Source: Cupriavidus alkaliphilus (GTDB lineage: Bacteria; Pseudomonadota; Gammaproteobacteria; Burkholderiales; Burkholderiaceae). Taken from it: a stretch of 64,000 nucleotides of DNA. The DNA is taken from positions 355,793 to 419,792 of the forward strand of contig NZ_FMAD01000005.1 of the NCBI RefSeq assembly GCF_900094595.1, written 5' to 3'. Numbering within the stretch: the first letter of the stretch is position 1; every line of letters begins with the position of its first letter. The position numbers and the translations under genes are program-made. The notes under the pieces are model-generated. The model saw only the letters and a list, made by a program, of their open reading frames with translations, made no database searches and was not told the DNA's origin. Positions 1 to 8,793 of the stretch are shown here, in pieces.

Positions 1-134
1 ATCATGCGGGTCGGGGCGGCCCAAGCATGCGCAGGCTTGGCGCTCCAGGTGGCAACTGTCCCCGCGGATGGTGCCTGTGCAAGCGCTGTGGTGGCCGCAC
101 ACAGTGCGATGCTGGTCACAAGAGTCTTGATCAT
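1..134 (-). CDS. Secreted protein, N-terminal fragment (cut by window edge)
   Basis: The first 44 codons of a minus-strand gene run off the left edge. The start ATG lies 15 bases downstream of the RND transporter stop and is preceded by a GGAGA ribosome site. The visible residues form a signal peptide (MIKTLVTSIALCAATTALAQ, cleavage expected after ALA), so the product is exported. It is the last visible gene of the RidA-DUF1329-DUF1302-RND operon. In related clusters of this kind a YCF48/BNR-repeat beta-propeller protein often sits here, but nothing in the visible piece proves that; function is left open. Confidence 0.6.
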   Translation of the reverse strand, partial: MIKTLVTSIALCAATTALAQAPSAGTVATWSAKPAHAWAAPTRM

Positions 135-149
135 GGTTGCGTCTCCGGA

Positions 150-2510
150 TCAGTGGCTGAGCAGGCCCGGCACGCGCGCCGGTTTGCGGCGCGGGAACCA
201 GCGCTCCAGCACCGAGGCAAGCGCCGGCAGTGCCGTCATCGCCATCACCAGGTTGACGATGAACATGAAGGCCAGCAGCTTGCCCATGTCGGCCTGGAAC
301 TTGAGCGCCGAAAAGCTCCACGTCGCCACACCAATGGCCAGCGTGATCGCGGTAAAGATCGTGGCCACGCACTCGAACTCGAGCGCACGCTCCATGGCCC
401 TGAGGATCGGGTCACCTTCTGCCAGGTGCCGTTGCAGCCGGTTGTAGATGTACAGCGCGTAGTCCACACCGATGCCCACGGCCAGCACCATCACCGGCAG
501 CGTGGCCACGGTCAGGCCAATCTCGAGTTCCTTCATGAACCAGTAGCCGATGAACGTGGCCACCGACAGCGGCACACAGCACGCCAGCATCGAGCGCCAG
601 TCGCGGTAGGCCAGGAACACGAGGACCACGATGGCGGCGTACACATACAGCATCATCGGCAACTCGCTTTTTTCCACCTCGTCATTGGTGGCAGCCAGCA
701 CGCCTGCATTTCCCCCAGCCAGGCGAATGTTGATGCCAGGGAACGGATGCGACGCGCGGTACTGCTTGATGTCGTCGAGGATCCGGTTGATCGTCGTCGC
801 CTTGTGATCGGCCAGGTACAAGTGGACCGCCGTCATGCCGCAATCTGCCGTCATCAAGCCTTTGAGGCGCGCCACATCGACCGACACCGCACCGTAGTTG
901 TCGGGGTCGATCGGCACAACGTTCATTTTGGGATAGTCCTCGTTGTAGCCGGCGTTGTAGGTACGCAGCGTCCCTGAATACGACTGCGCGGACACCACGC
1001 CTGGCTTGGTGCGCATGGCGGCGGTGAATTCTTCCGCATACAAACCGACGGCGGGGTTGTCGCACGCCTTGCCAGTCGATTCGATGGCCACCGACAGCCA
1101 ATCCAGGCCCATGTCGTAATGGCTTGCAATGGACGTTGCATCCCGGTTAAAACGCGCTTCCTCACGCAACTCCGGCGCGCCCGGCTGGAGCGTGCCGATC
1201 ACGCGGTCGCGGCTCTGCCAGACCGAGAGCCCGAACACCATCAAGGTGATCAACAGCGTGGCGCCCGCGTACTTCGGCTGCGCCACCCGCGATAGCGGAC
1301 GCAGGAGCGCCGCGCGCCAGGCACCGCGCTTGAGCGCGCGCTCCGCGTACGCCTGCGTGAAATTGAAGCACGATGCCGCCACCGGCAGCATGATCAGGTT
1401 GGTGATGATCTTGTAGGCCACGCCCAGCGACGCCGTGATCGCCAGCTCGCGCACCATCGGAATCGGGATCAGCAGCAAGGTGACGAACGACACGAAGGCG
1501 GTGACGAGGGCCAGCACGCCCGGAATCAGCAGCCCGCTGAAGCTGTGGCGTGCAGCGTCGTACGAGCTGTTGCCGCGTGCGATCTCACGCACGATAAAGT
1601 TGACCTGCTGCACACCGTGCGACACGCCGATCGCAAACACCAGGAACGGCACCAGCACGGCGAGCGGATCGAGACCGAAGCCCAGCAAGCGCAACGTGCC
1701 GAACTGCCAGACCAGCGAGGTGAGCGAGCACACGATCAGCAGCACCGTGAAGCGCACTGAATGGCAGTACCAGTACACCGCGAGCGCGGTCAGCAGCAAC
1801 GCGATCGCGCAGAAGCCGAGCACAGCCGTTGCGCCGTCAGCAATGTCGCCGATCTGTTTGGCAAAGCCGATGATCTGGACTTCATAGCCGGCGTCTTCGA
1901 ATGGCTTGCGGATCCTGTCTTCGAGCGTATGATTGAACGCCACGTAGTCGAGCACCTTGCCGGTGCTGTCGCGCTCGTCCAGCTCGGCAGTGATCATCGC
2001 GCTGTCTTCGCTGTGCGAGACGAGCGTGCCGACATAACCACCGAGCGTAGTGGCGCGACGGATGTCGGCCACGACCTCAGGCGTCAGTTGAGCGGGCGTG
2101 ATGTTGCCCGAGATGATCGGCTCGGCACGAAACCCTTCTTCGGTGATCTCGTTGACGAAGGCGTTCGGTGTCCACAACGAACGCACGCCGATACGGTCCA
2201 CGTTGGGCAAGTACGTCACCGCCTGGGTCACCTTGTACAACCGGCTCAGCCCTTCCGGTGTCCAGATCGAGCCCTGCCTCGCCCGAACCACGACGGTAAT
2301 GCGGTTTGCACCCAGCAGGTCGTTCCGGTACTTCTGGAACGTCTGGATATACTCATGGCCGATCGGCATCTGCTTCTCGAACCCCGCATCCATGCGCAGT
2401 TGCACGGCAAACACGGCCATGATTGCTGTAAAGGCACCAATCAAGGCGAGCACGATCATGCGGTGGCCGAAGCAGACGCTTTCCAGACCGCTGACTAGAC
2501 GATTTAGCAC
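150..2510 (-). CDS. RND superfamily (MMPL-type) inner-membrane transporter
   Basis: A 786-residue membrane protein with the two-fold RND layout. One membrane helix lies near residues 15-37, followed by a large periplasmic loop and a five- to six-helix bundle around residues 225-390. A further helix near 410-430 precedes a second periplasmic loop and a final bundle around 625-775. Length fits the short MMPL/HpnN-like exporters rather than drug-efflux RNDs (about 1,000 residues). The start is GTG, set by the reading-frame limit and a GGGG stretch upstream. It lies 60 bases after the DUF1302 gene in the same operon. Proton-driven export of a hydrophobic molecule or lipid is the family expectation; the substrate is unknown. 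Confidence 0.85.
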   Translation of the reverse strand: MLNRLVSGLESVCFGHRMIVLALIGAFTAIMAVFAVQLRMDAGFEKQMPIGHEYIQTFQKYRNDLLGANRITVVVRARQGSIWTPEGLSRLYKVTQAVTYLPNVDRIGVRSLWTPNAFVNEITEEGFRAEPIISGNITPAQLTPEVVADIRRATTLGGYVGTLVSHSEDSAMITAELDERDSTGKVLDYVAFNHTLEDRIRKPFEDAGYEVQIIGFAKQIGDIADGATAVLGFCAIALLLTALAVYWYCHSVRFTVLLIVCSLTSLVWQFGTLRLLGFGLDPLAVLVPFLVFAIGVSHGVQQVNFIVREIARGNSSYDAARHSFSGLLIPGVLALVTAFVSFVTLLLIPIPMVRELAITASLGVAYKIITNLIMLPVAASCFNFTQAYAERALKRGAWRAALLRPLSRVAQPKYAGATLLITLMVFGLSVWQSRDRVIGTLQPGAPELREEARFNRDATSIASHYDMGLDWLSVAIESTGKACDNPAVGLYAEEFTAAMRTKPGVVSAQSYSGTLRTYNAGYNEDYPKMNVVPIDPDNYGAVSVDVARLKGLMTADCGMTAVHLYLADHKATTINRILDDIKQYRASHPFPGINIRLAGGNAGVLAATNDEVEKSELPMMLYVYAAIVVLVFLAYRDWRSMLACCVPLSVATFIGYWFMKELEIGLTVATLPVMVLAVGIGVDYALYIYNRLQRHLAEGDPILRAMERALEFECVATIFTAITLAIGVATWSFSALKFQADMGKLLAFMFIVNLVMAMTALPALASVLERWFPRRKPARVPGLLSH

Positions 2511-2570
2511 AACACCACCCCTATGTGTTCCGGCGGCGCGCCACGTGCGCCGCCCCTGCCGGGTTACCGG

Positions 2571-4403
2571 TCAGAAGTTACGCGTGACGAATGCACCGAT
2601 GAAGTTTCGGTCCGCATACGGCTGTCCCACCGACTGGTGACCACCAAAGAACGTCGTGAAGTTCACTCCCGCCTGCCACTTGGTCGGGTTCTGATTGAAC
2701 AGCACGTACAGATTCAGTGCCTTCGCGCCCTGGAGGTAATTTGCGGTGAAGGTCGGCGTATAGCCATAGAGCGATGTCATGAACGTCACGCCGGGCGTTA
2801 CTTGCCAGCCCGGAATCAGCGTTCCGTCATAGGTCCAGTTGAAATCGATGGTTGCACCCACCGAACTTGACGTGCCCTGAGACCTGGCGATCGGATAACC
2901 CAGGCCTGAGTTCTGGTTCAACCAGGGCAGATAGCCCGCGGAGGTCCCCTGTGTCACGGCTTGCCCGTCGATCGTGCGCGTAACGCCATGCGAGCTCAGG
3001 CCCGGGTAGTAGATCCAGGTGGCCTCCCAGGTGAGCGTGGCCTGGTCCGCGCCGATCAGCTTGAGGAAGGGATACTCGCTTCGCGTCAGGGCCAGGATGC
3101 CGTTGATGTCGAATTGAAGCTTCTTCCGGTCGACCCACTGCCGGCAATGAATGCCAGGGACACCATTGGTATTCATATCGAGCGGACCGCCGGCGCCATA
3201 GCAGCCGGATAACGCCACGGCGTCGCGAGGCCGATACGACAGCTCAGTACCGATCGCCCAATCGCCAACGGGGAAATTGGCGCTGGCGCCGAAGAGCTGG
3301 CGATTGCCGAGATGCGAGAACTGCAATGTACCGTCGGGCAATGACGCCATCACCGGCGACTTGTCGATATAGTTGAGGTAATAGAGCGCAAAGTTGGCAG
3401 GCAAGGATGTCGGCGTGTAGTTCAGTTTCAGACCGAACTGCGGCCTGTACTTCGCTGGCAATGCCGACGAGACGGGAACACCGATATCAAAGAACGGGGG
3501 CCCGGCGAATTCCCCATTGACGAGGCCATTGTTGATGGCGCTGATCACGCCCGCGTTGTGGCTATCCGGCCCGGCAATGGTGCCCGCGCTGGGACCTGCC
3601 ACGTTGAAGTTTCTTGTGCTGATCGTGAATGGCTCCGCGCCGCGGCCGAAGCCATTCGTGATCGACCAGTAGGATCCAACCGGTGGATAGCGGTTGCCAT
3701 TCCACTGGAACTGGTAGTAGGCCTCGGTGCTGAAGCCCCCGGGAAGACCGGTGGCGAAGCTGAGCATTGGCGCAGGGCGCAGGGCCTGCTTCAGCTGCGC
3801 CCCGGGAATCAGCAGCTTCTGGATATCGAGCGAATTGGTCGCATTGATGCCGCTCTGCGCGAAGATGCTCTCGCCCCAGTTGATCACCTGGTTGCCGAGG
3901 CGCACATGCGCTCTGCGCGCGCCGATGGTGAAATCCTTCTGGCCCCAGAGATCGAGCAACTGCGCATCGTGCACAACCTGCGCCGCAGCCTCGCCGGACA
4001 ACGGCGTCCTGGCCGTGTCCTTCGCCATGAAGTCATACATCCCAGTGCCGCGGGCCATGAACTTGAGCCCCTGGCCCGGCATCGTCAGCAGCAATTCACT
4101 GGTCGCGCTAAGGTAGGTGCTGAATGCATCCCCCTTGCGGTAGTTCAGGTTGCCGTTGTCGCCGAACCCCCACTGGTCGACGTTGGCTGCCGCACCGCAG
4201 CCGTTCGCGTTCGGATCGCCCGTGCGGGAACAACTGGGGTCCTTGACCCGAACCCCCGCGCCGGCGGTAATGTTGGTCACCAGCGAGCCTTTGATGGCAT
4301 CGTCCGCTCCCACCGTGAAGTCATACGCATACGCGCTGGATGCTGTCGCCCCCAGCACGGCAAGCGACATCGTGCTCCGCCGAAACATCTTTGTAGTTTT
4401 CAT
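2571..4403 (-). CDS. DUF1302 outer-membrane protein
   Basis: 610 residues starting MKTTKMFRRS with a clear signal peptide ending SSAYA. The chosen ATG has a GGAGGA ribosome site 8 bases upstream; a longer frame upstream adds 21 residues without a signal. The mature part is rich in Gly, Asn and aromatic residues with alternating polarity and ends in Phe (..VTRNF), as expected of an outer-membrane beta-barrel. It matches the DUF1302 family, which is regularly encoded beside DUF1329 and an MMPL-type RND protein, as here. The three together are plausibly a trans-envelope lipid or hydrophobic-compound path; that role is inference. Confidence 0.85.
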   Translation of the reverse strand: MKTTKMFRRSTMSLAVLGATASSAYAYDFTVGADDAIKGSLVTNITAGAGVRVKDPSCSRTGDPNANGCGAAANVDQWGFGDNGNLNYRKGDAFSTYLSATSELLLTMPGQGLKFMARGTGMYDFMAKDTARTPLSGEAAAQVVHDAQLLDLWGQKDFTIGARRAHVRLGNQVINWGESIFAQSGINATNSLDIQKLLIPGAQLKQALRPAPMLSFATGLPGGFSTEAYYQFQWNGNRYPPVGSYWSITNGFGRGAEPFTISTRNFNVAGPSAGTIAGPDSHNAGVISAINNGLVNGEFAGPPFFDIGVPVSSALPAKYRPQFGLKLNYTPTSLPANFALYYLNYIDKSPVMASLPDGTLQFSHLGNRQLFGASANFPVGDWAIGTELSYRPRDAVALSGCYGAGGPLDMNTNGVPGIHCRQWVDRKKLQFDINGILALTRSEYPFLKLIGADQATLTWEATWIYYPGLSSHGVTRTIDGQAVTQGTSAGYLPWLNQNSGLGYPIARSQGTSSSVGATIDFNWTYDGTLIPGWQVTPGVTFMTSLYGYTPTFTANYLQGAKALNLYVLFNQNPTKWQAGVNFTTFFGGHQSVGQPYADRNFIGAFVTRNF

Positions 4404-4476
4404 CGTCGTCCTCCATCCCCTTCCGAGGCCGGCGCGTGCCTCCTCAAACGCGCGCCGGCCCGCCATGCAGCGACCT

Positions 4477-5844
4477 TCAGCGCTCGCTCACCGAGCGCAG
4501 CGTTTCCGAGGTGAAGAAGTCCGCCCTGAAGCGCGGATCATTGACCTGCTCGTACCAGCGAATGTCCTTGCCCTGGCCAATCGTCGTCTGGTCCATCACG
4601 TAACGCCCGTTGTTGAGGTCGTACATCGCGAACGGCAGGTTGTCGCACGTACCCCCCAGTTCCCACACCGGAATCGGGTAGCTCTCGCGCACCTTCCACA
4701 GCTTGCCCTGGGCGTCGTAGTCCTCGCCCACGAGTGCCAGCCAGCTGTCTTCATCCAGATAGAAGACCTTCTTCGATGCAACGTGGCGCGCACTGGGCTT
4801 GAGCGTGGCCTCGACCACCCACACGCGGTGCATTTCATAGCGACGGTTGGCCGAAGCAACACCATCTGGCGTAGCAACGTCGCGCAGCTTGTCCTTGAAC
4901 TTGTACATGCCGAACGCGTTGTACGGCACGATCATTTCCTTCTTGCCGACCAGCTTCCAGTCGAACCGGTCGATGGTGCCGTAGAACATATTGGCTTCAT
5001 CGATCAGATACTGGTTCTCCATGCCGATGACCGGCGCATCGTGCGTATAGGCCGGCATGCGACGCACGCGGCGCTGGCCGGGGAAGTAATAGAACGTCTC
5101 GGATGCCTTGTTGAAGTACTGGCGTTGCACAAACGCCTGGCCCGCCAGTGCCGGCGGCGATTCCATCTTGAAGAAGGCGGCACTGCTAAGCTGATCGACG
5201 TCCTGCGGCGTTGTCTTTCCCGGCTTGCCCCACGGGAAGAACGTGTGCTGCGGAGAGATGACATCGATCCATTCGTTGCTGCCCGGGCGCGGGGAAATCA
5301 CGGTGACCATCTTTGGCCATTCCAGGCCCTCACCGTGGTAGCGATAGATGTAGTTCAGGATCGCCTCGGCGCCGGTCTTGGGCTGCGGGAATGCAATGCC
5401 CGGAAGGGTTGCCGTCTGCAGTTTTTCGCCGCCCGGATCGAGCTTCGCCCCGGTGAGATTTGCCTTGGAGTTCTGCGCAACGAAGTCCGGCACCTGGCAT
5501 TCGCGATGCGACGGATACACGTCCATGCGATAGCCCTTCTTTTGCTTGACCAGGGCAAGCTGTCCTGGCGTCAGCCTGTCTGCGTATTTGTCGACGTTCG
5601 ATGCATCGATCGAGTACAGCGGCTTCTCGTTCTTGTGCTTCCAGAAGTCGCCGCGGAACTTGCCCCACTCCCAACCAGCCTCGGGTGACTGCTTGCCTGC
5701 ATACGCCGGAACAGCACCGTCTTTACCCGCTGCGCGAACACCACCTTCCGGGGTCAGGTCCTCCGCCATGGCGGCACTGCCGATCACCAGGCATACCGCA
5801 GCCGCAATGGCCGGCATGGTTTCAATTCTGTACTTCTCCATCAT
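4477..5844 (-). CDS. DUF1329 periplasmic/outer-membrane lipid-handling protein
   Basis: 455 residues, signal peptide ending GSAAMA. Two consecutive ATG codons (5844 and 5841) follow a GGAGGAG site; either may be used. The mature protein carries DUF1329 hallmarks: the LTPEGG start, a tyrosine- and tryptophan-rich beta fold, FYYFPGQRRVRR near residue 255 and a C-terminal RWYEQV segment. DUF1329 is predicted to have a LolA/LolB-like lipid-binding fold. It sits 73 bases before the DUF1302 gene and 106 bases after the RidA-like gene, all on one strand, so it probably works as the periplasmic partner of the RND transporter and the DUF1302 barrel. Confidence 0.85.
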   Translation of the reverse strand: MMEKYRIETMPAIAAAVCLVIGSAAMAEDLTPEGGVRAAGKDGAVPAYAGKQSPEAGWEWGKFRGDFWKHKNEKPLYSIDASNVDKYADRLTPGQLALVKQKKGYRMDVYPSHRECQVPDFVAQNSKANLTGAKLDPGGEKLQTATLPGIAFPQPKTGAEAILNYIYRYHGEGLEWPKMVTVISPRPGSNEWIDVISPQHTFFPWGKPGKTTPQDVDQLSSAAFFKMESPPALAGQAFVQRQYFNKASETFYYFPGQRRVRRMPAYTHDAPVIGMENQYLIDEANMFYGTIDRFDWKLVGKKEMIVPYNAFGMYKFKDKLRDVATPDGVASANRRYEMHRVWVVEATLKPSARHVASKKVFYLDEDSWLALVGEDYDAQGKLWKVRESYPIPVWELGGTCDNLPFAMYDLNNGRYVMDQTTIGQGKDIRWYEQVNDPRFRADFFTSETLRSVSER

Positions 5845-5950
5845 GGTTCTCCTCCGATCCCTCGCTTCTCTGCCCTGCATGTCGGGCGTTCCGGGTTGCG
5901 ATATCAGTCAGTGGTGGTTCAACGTCCGTAGTTGTCGATTGGCGCGAGAC

Positions 5951-6364
5951 TCAGTCCTTGCCGGAGCCGGCCACGGCCACCGCGCGAATCTCGATGACCA
6001 GTCCAGGCAGGGCCAGTTGCGTTACGCCCACTGCCGTCCAGGACGGATAGCGGCTCGGGAAGTACTGATCCTTGACAGCGACGAACGCATCGACCTCGCC
6101 GTGAAGGTCGGTGTGGAATGTTGTGAGTTCCACGACGTCGGCCAGGCTTGCGCCCGCCTCTTCGAGAACGAGCTTCAAGCACGCGAACGCGATCTGCGCT
6201 TGCGCGTGCATCCCCTCTGCCGGCTTCATGTCCGCGTCGATCCCGACCTGGCCGGACACCCATATCAGGTCGCCCACTCTCGTAGCCGGCGATAAATGGT
6301 GCTCGTCGTAGTACGCCCGGAACGGGGCCGGGACGATCGATTGACGTTGGTTGTTCGCTGCCAT
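5951..6364 (-). CDS. RidA/YjgF/UK114 family protein
   Basis: 137 residues from MAANNQRQS; the ATG has a GAGG site 8 bases upstream, and longer frames lack support. The Rid fold signature is visible: LIWVSGQVGIDAD near residue 30, a VVELTTFHTDL segment, and the C-terminal VIEIRAVAVAG. The arginine that binds the imine carboxylate in archetypal RidA (PARS context) is replaced by Trp in YPSWTAVGV, so enamine/imine deaminase activity is doubtful and this is more likely one of the Rid subfamilies linked to catabolic operons. It is the first gene of the DUF1329-DUF1302-RND operon. Confidence 0.85.
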   Translation of the reverse strand: MAANNQRQSIVPAPFRAYYDEHHLSPATRVGDLIWVSGQVGIDADMKPAEGMHAQAQIAFACLKLVLEEAGASLADVVELTTFHTDLHGEVDAFVAVKDQYFPSRYPSWTAVGVTQLALPGLVIEIRAVAVAGSGKD

Positions 6365-6625
6365 GACTTCAGCCTCTTTGCTTAGATGCGTTGACGGAAA
6401 CAGGGGTGCGCGGAATGGATCGCCCGCCTGCAAATGTGAAATCTCGTCGGGGAACGGAACGCCCGCTGCGCTGCGGTTCGCGCAGATGTGTTGGGGCCGC
6501 GGTCTGAAGATCGCGTCGTCGCCAAAGCACAGCGGCACGAGCGTTGGCGGTCGTTTGCGGCGCCACCCACCCATGGTGTTCGCCTCCAAGAACCACCTCA
6601 TTGATACGTATAAGCGGCCTACAAA

Positions 6626-6663
6626 TAGCGTTTCATTGGCCAAATATTAGCGTTGCATTGGCC
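6626..6663. promoter_or_regulatory. Two 16-bp direct repeats, 22-bp period (putative activator site)
   Basis: The 16-mer TAGCGTTTCATTGGCC at 6626-6641 recurs with one change (TTG for TTT) at 6648-6663. The period of 22 bases is two helical turns, the usual geometry for an activator dimer of the AraC or similar type. The pair is about 260 bases upstream of the RidA-like start and is the only repeated structure seen between 6365 and 7021, a stretch that otherwise holds no gene I can support. Confidence 0.5.
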
Positions 6664-7021
6664 TAGATTCAAGGTCGCGGGCGCTAGGGAAAACACCAAC
6701 TGAAGCAGACCAAGACGATGGGAAGCCGAGTTAGTGCAGCGTGACCGCCGAAGTGCTGGTGCTGGTACGCTCAGCGCCCGGCCATCGTGGCTGACGCCTC
6801 GTTACCTGGGAGTGCCAGCGAAGCAAGGACTTGAACGACTGAAGAAGGCGAGAGCCTTGCCCAGTTCCCATTTCGGTGGACAAACGGTCCGCAGTTCGCC
6901 GGCAAGGTTGCCAGGCGCATGGGCGACACAAGCATGCACGCGTCGGCGCCAGATAGGACCCAAGAGGTTTATGGAGTTAAACGTGCCTGATGATGCATTT
7001 TGGTCTCCAAGGTCCTCCGAC

Positions 7022-7041
7022 GATGTAGACATCTCTACATC
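7022..7041. promoter_or_regulatory. Perfect dyad, likely chr operator
   Basis: GATGTAGA, four bases, TCTACATC: 8-base perfect arms, 36 bases before the chrB remnant start. Position and symmetry fit the binding site of a dimeric repressor of the chromate operon, such as ChrB itself. No convincing -35/-10 pair could be fixed around it. Confidence 0.55.
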
Positions 7042-7077
7042 ATTGAAATACCCGTTATGGGCCCCTAACATGCGCCC

Positions 7078-7329
7078 ATGACGCTTTCCACTGATGCCTG
7101 GGTCCTGCTGATTGTCAGCTGCCGTGGGCCGGTGCCACCGCGCGCATGCGAATCTGGCGCACAACCAAGACGCTGGGCTGCGCCGCGCTGCGCGATGGGG
7201 CCAATCTGCTGCCGGCCGGCGATCAGCAGATCGCCGGTCTGCGCGAGTTGGTGGATACCATCCGGCGGGAGAAATCGGATGGTGCTGGATTCCCTCTACG
7301 CGCATTTCTCCACCAGCAAGAAACCCTGA
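7078..7329 (+). pseudogene. chrB: chrB remnant (chromate-responsive regulator), broken
   Basis: Frame 1 starts MTLSTDAWVLLIVS. Sense then continues in another frame as LPWAGATARMRIWRTTKTLG and CAALRDGANLLPAGDQQ, which is the N-terminal ChrB pattern. The switch fits loss of one base near 7121-7124 (AGC CTG reduced to AGCTG). After about 65 codons the similarity stops at KSDG and a short tail, VLDSLYAHFS, leads to a stop. Normal ChrB is over 300 residues, so most of the gene is missing by internal deletion. The product cannot be functional; chrA directly downstream is intact and may be deregulated. The identity of the tail is uncertain. Confidence 0.65.
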
Positions 7330-7354
7330 CTTCCACTTTCACCCAGGACCTGTC

Positions 7355-8557
7355 ATGAGTCGCATGCAACAAGCCGGCATGGCACCGGCGGAAATCCCGG
7401 AACGGCCTGCCTATACGCTCTGGCAGCTCGTGCTCTATTTCCTGCGCCTGGGCAGCTTCGGCTTTGGCGGGCCGGTCGCGTTGGCCGGCTATATGCATCG
7501 CGACCTGGTCGAGCGGCGGGGATGGATCAGCGAGGGCGACTACAAGGAAGGCATCGCGCTGGCGCAACTGGCGCCCGGGCCGATGGCGGCACAACTGGCG
7601 ATCTACCTGGGCTTCGTGCACTACCGCGTCCTGGGTGCCACGCTGATCGGCGTGGCCTTCGTACTGCCCTCGTTCCTGATGGTGCTGGCGCTGGGCTGGG
7701 CCTATGTCCGGTTTGGTGGGCTGACCTGGATGCAGTCGGTGTTCTATGGCGTGGGCGCCGCCGTCATCGGCATCATTGCCATCAGCGCGTACAAGCTGAC
7801 CACAAAGAGCGTAGGCAAGGACAAGCTGCTATGGGTGATTTACCTGGTGCTGGCAGCGGTGACCATCGTCACGGAGTCCGAAATTGCCTGGCTGTTCCTG
7901 GCGGCCGGCGTGCTGGCCTGGTTCTGGCGCGCCCCGCCCAAATGGCTGCGCCAGAGCGGCGCCAATGCGCTCGCGGCCACGCAGGTGCCGGCCGCCAGCG
8001 GTCTGCTCAGCACGCTGGACTGGCCGCTGCTGACCCAGATTGGCGTCTTCTTTGCCAAGGCAGGTGCCTTCGTCTTTGGCTCGGGTCTCGCCATCGTGCC
8101 CTTCCTCTACGGTGGTGTGGTGACGGAATATCAATGGCTGAATGAAAGGCAATTCGTCGATGCGGTGGCCGTGGCCATGATCACGCCCGGCCCCGTCGTG
8201 ATCACGGTCGGCTTTATCGGCTACCTGGTGGCGGGTCTGCCTGGCGCCTGCGTGGCGGCACTGGCAACCTTCCTGCCGTGCTACCTGTTCACCGTGCTGC
8301 CGGCCCCTTACTTCAAGAAGTACGGAAAGCTGCCGGGCATCCTGGCTTTCGTCGACGGCGTCACGGCCGCCGCCATCGGTGCCATCAGTGGTGCGGTGTT
8401 CGTGCTGGCCAAGCGATCGATCGTCGACCTGCCCACCATCCTGCTGGCACTGGGCACGGTCGCACTGCTGCTGAAGTTCAAGAAACTGCCTGAGCCAGTC
8501 ATCATCACCGGTGCCGCGCTGATCGGCCTTGCCATTTATCCGGCGCTGCACCACTGA
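7355..8557 (+). CDS. chrA: Chromate efflux transporter ChrA
   Basis: 400 residues starting MSRMQQAGM, 25 bases after the chrB remnant. It has two homologous halves typical of long-chain CHR proteins. The first carries LGSFGFGGPVALAGYM near residue 32 and LAQLAPGPMAAQLA near 70. The second carries FFAKAGAFVFGSGLAIVPF near residue 235 and MITPGPVVITVGFIGYL near 275. About ten hydrophobic segments are visible. The family exports chromate from the cytoplasm, driven by the proton gradient, and gives chromate resistance. The last 28 codons and the 3' flank occur again near 10.8 kb. Confidence 0.95.
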   Translation: MSRMQQAGMAPAEIPERPAYTLWQLVLYFLRLGSFGFGGPVALAGYMHRDLVERRGWISEGDYKEGIALAQLAPGPMAAQLAIYLGFVHYRVLGATLIGVAFVLPSFLMVLALGWAYVRFGGLTWMQSVFYGVGAAVIGIIAISAYKLTTKSVGKDKLLWVIYLVLAAVTIVTESEIAWLFLAAGVLAWFWRAPPKWLRQSGANALAATQVPAASGLLSTLDWPLLTQIGVFFAKAGAFVFGSGLAIVPFLYGGVVTEYQWLNERQFVDAVAVAMITPGPVVITVGFIGYLVAGLPGACVAALATFLPCYLFTVLPAPYFKKYGKLPGILAFVDGVTAAAIGAISGAVFVLAKRSIVDLPTILLALGTVALLLKFKKLPEPVIITGAALIGLAIYPALHH

Positions 8558-8664
8558 GCCCAACGATCCAAGGGGCACCATGATCCATGGGCGGGCCGGG
8601 TCAACGTCCCATGCCGGGCCAGCAAAGGCCGGTCATCTGCCGGTGCCTGGTGTCCGGGATGGAG
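8474..8664 (+). repeat. ~190-bp direct repeat, copy 1 (chrA 3' end and flank)
   Basis: Covers the last 28 codons of chrA and about 107 bases beyond. It aligns with 10776-10965 at roughly 90 percent by eye, with only scattered substitutions (for example IYPALHH versus IHPGLHH before the stop). The two copies lie in the same orientation and bracket the lytic transglycosylase gene. Confidence 0.85.
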
Positions 8665-8766
8665 ATCCGGAAGCGGGAAATGCAGCCGAATTCGGCGGAT
8701 TGAGTCAACAATGCGGCCGGGATGTCGCCCGCGCTCCGCGAAGACTTTCCTGCACAGGCCAACGGC

Positions 8767-8793
8767 AGCTGCCGGCCACTGGTGCCGGCAGCT
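8767..8793. terminator. Stem-loop at the end of the transglycosylase gene
   Basis: AGCTGCCGGC, seven-base loop, GCCGGCAGCT: ten perfect pairs overlapping the minus-strand stop codon at 8792-8794. No T-run follows on the minus strand; on the plus strand it is followed by TATTTCTG. It could end transcription arriving from chrA or from the opposite gene. Confidence 0.4.
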
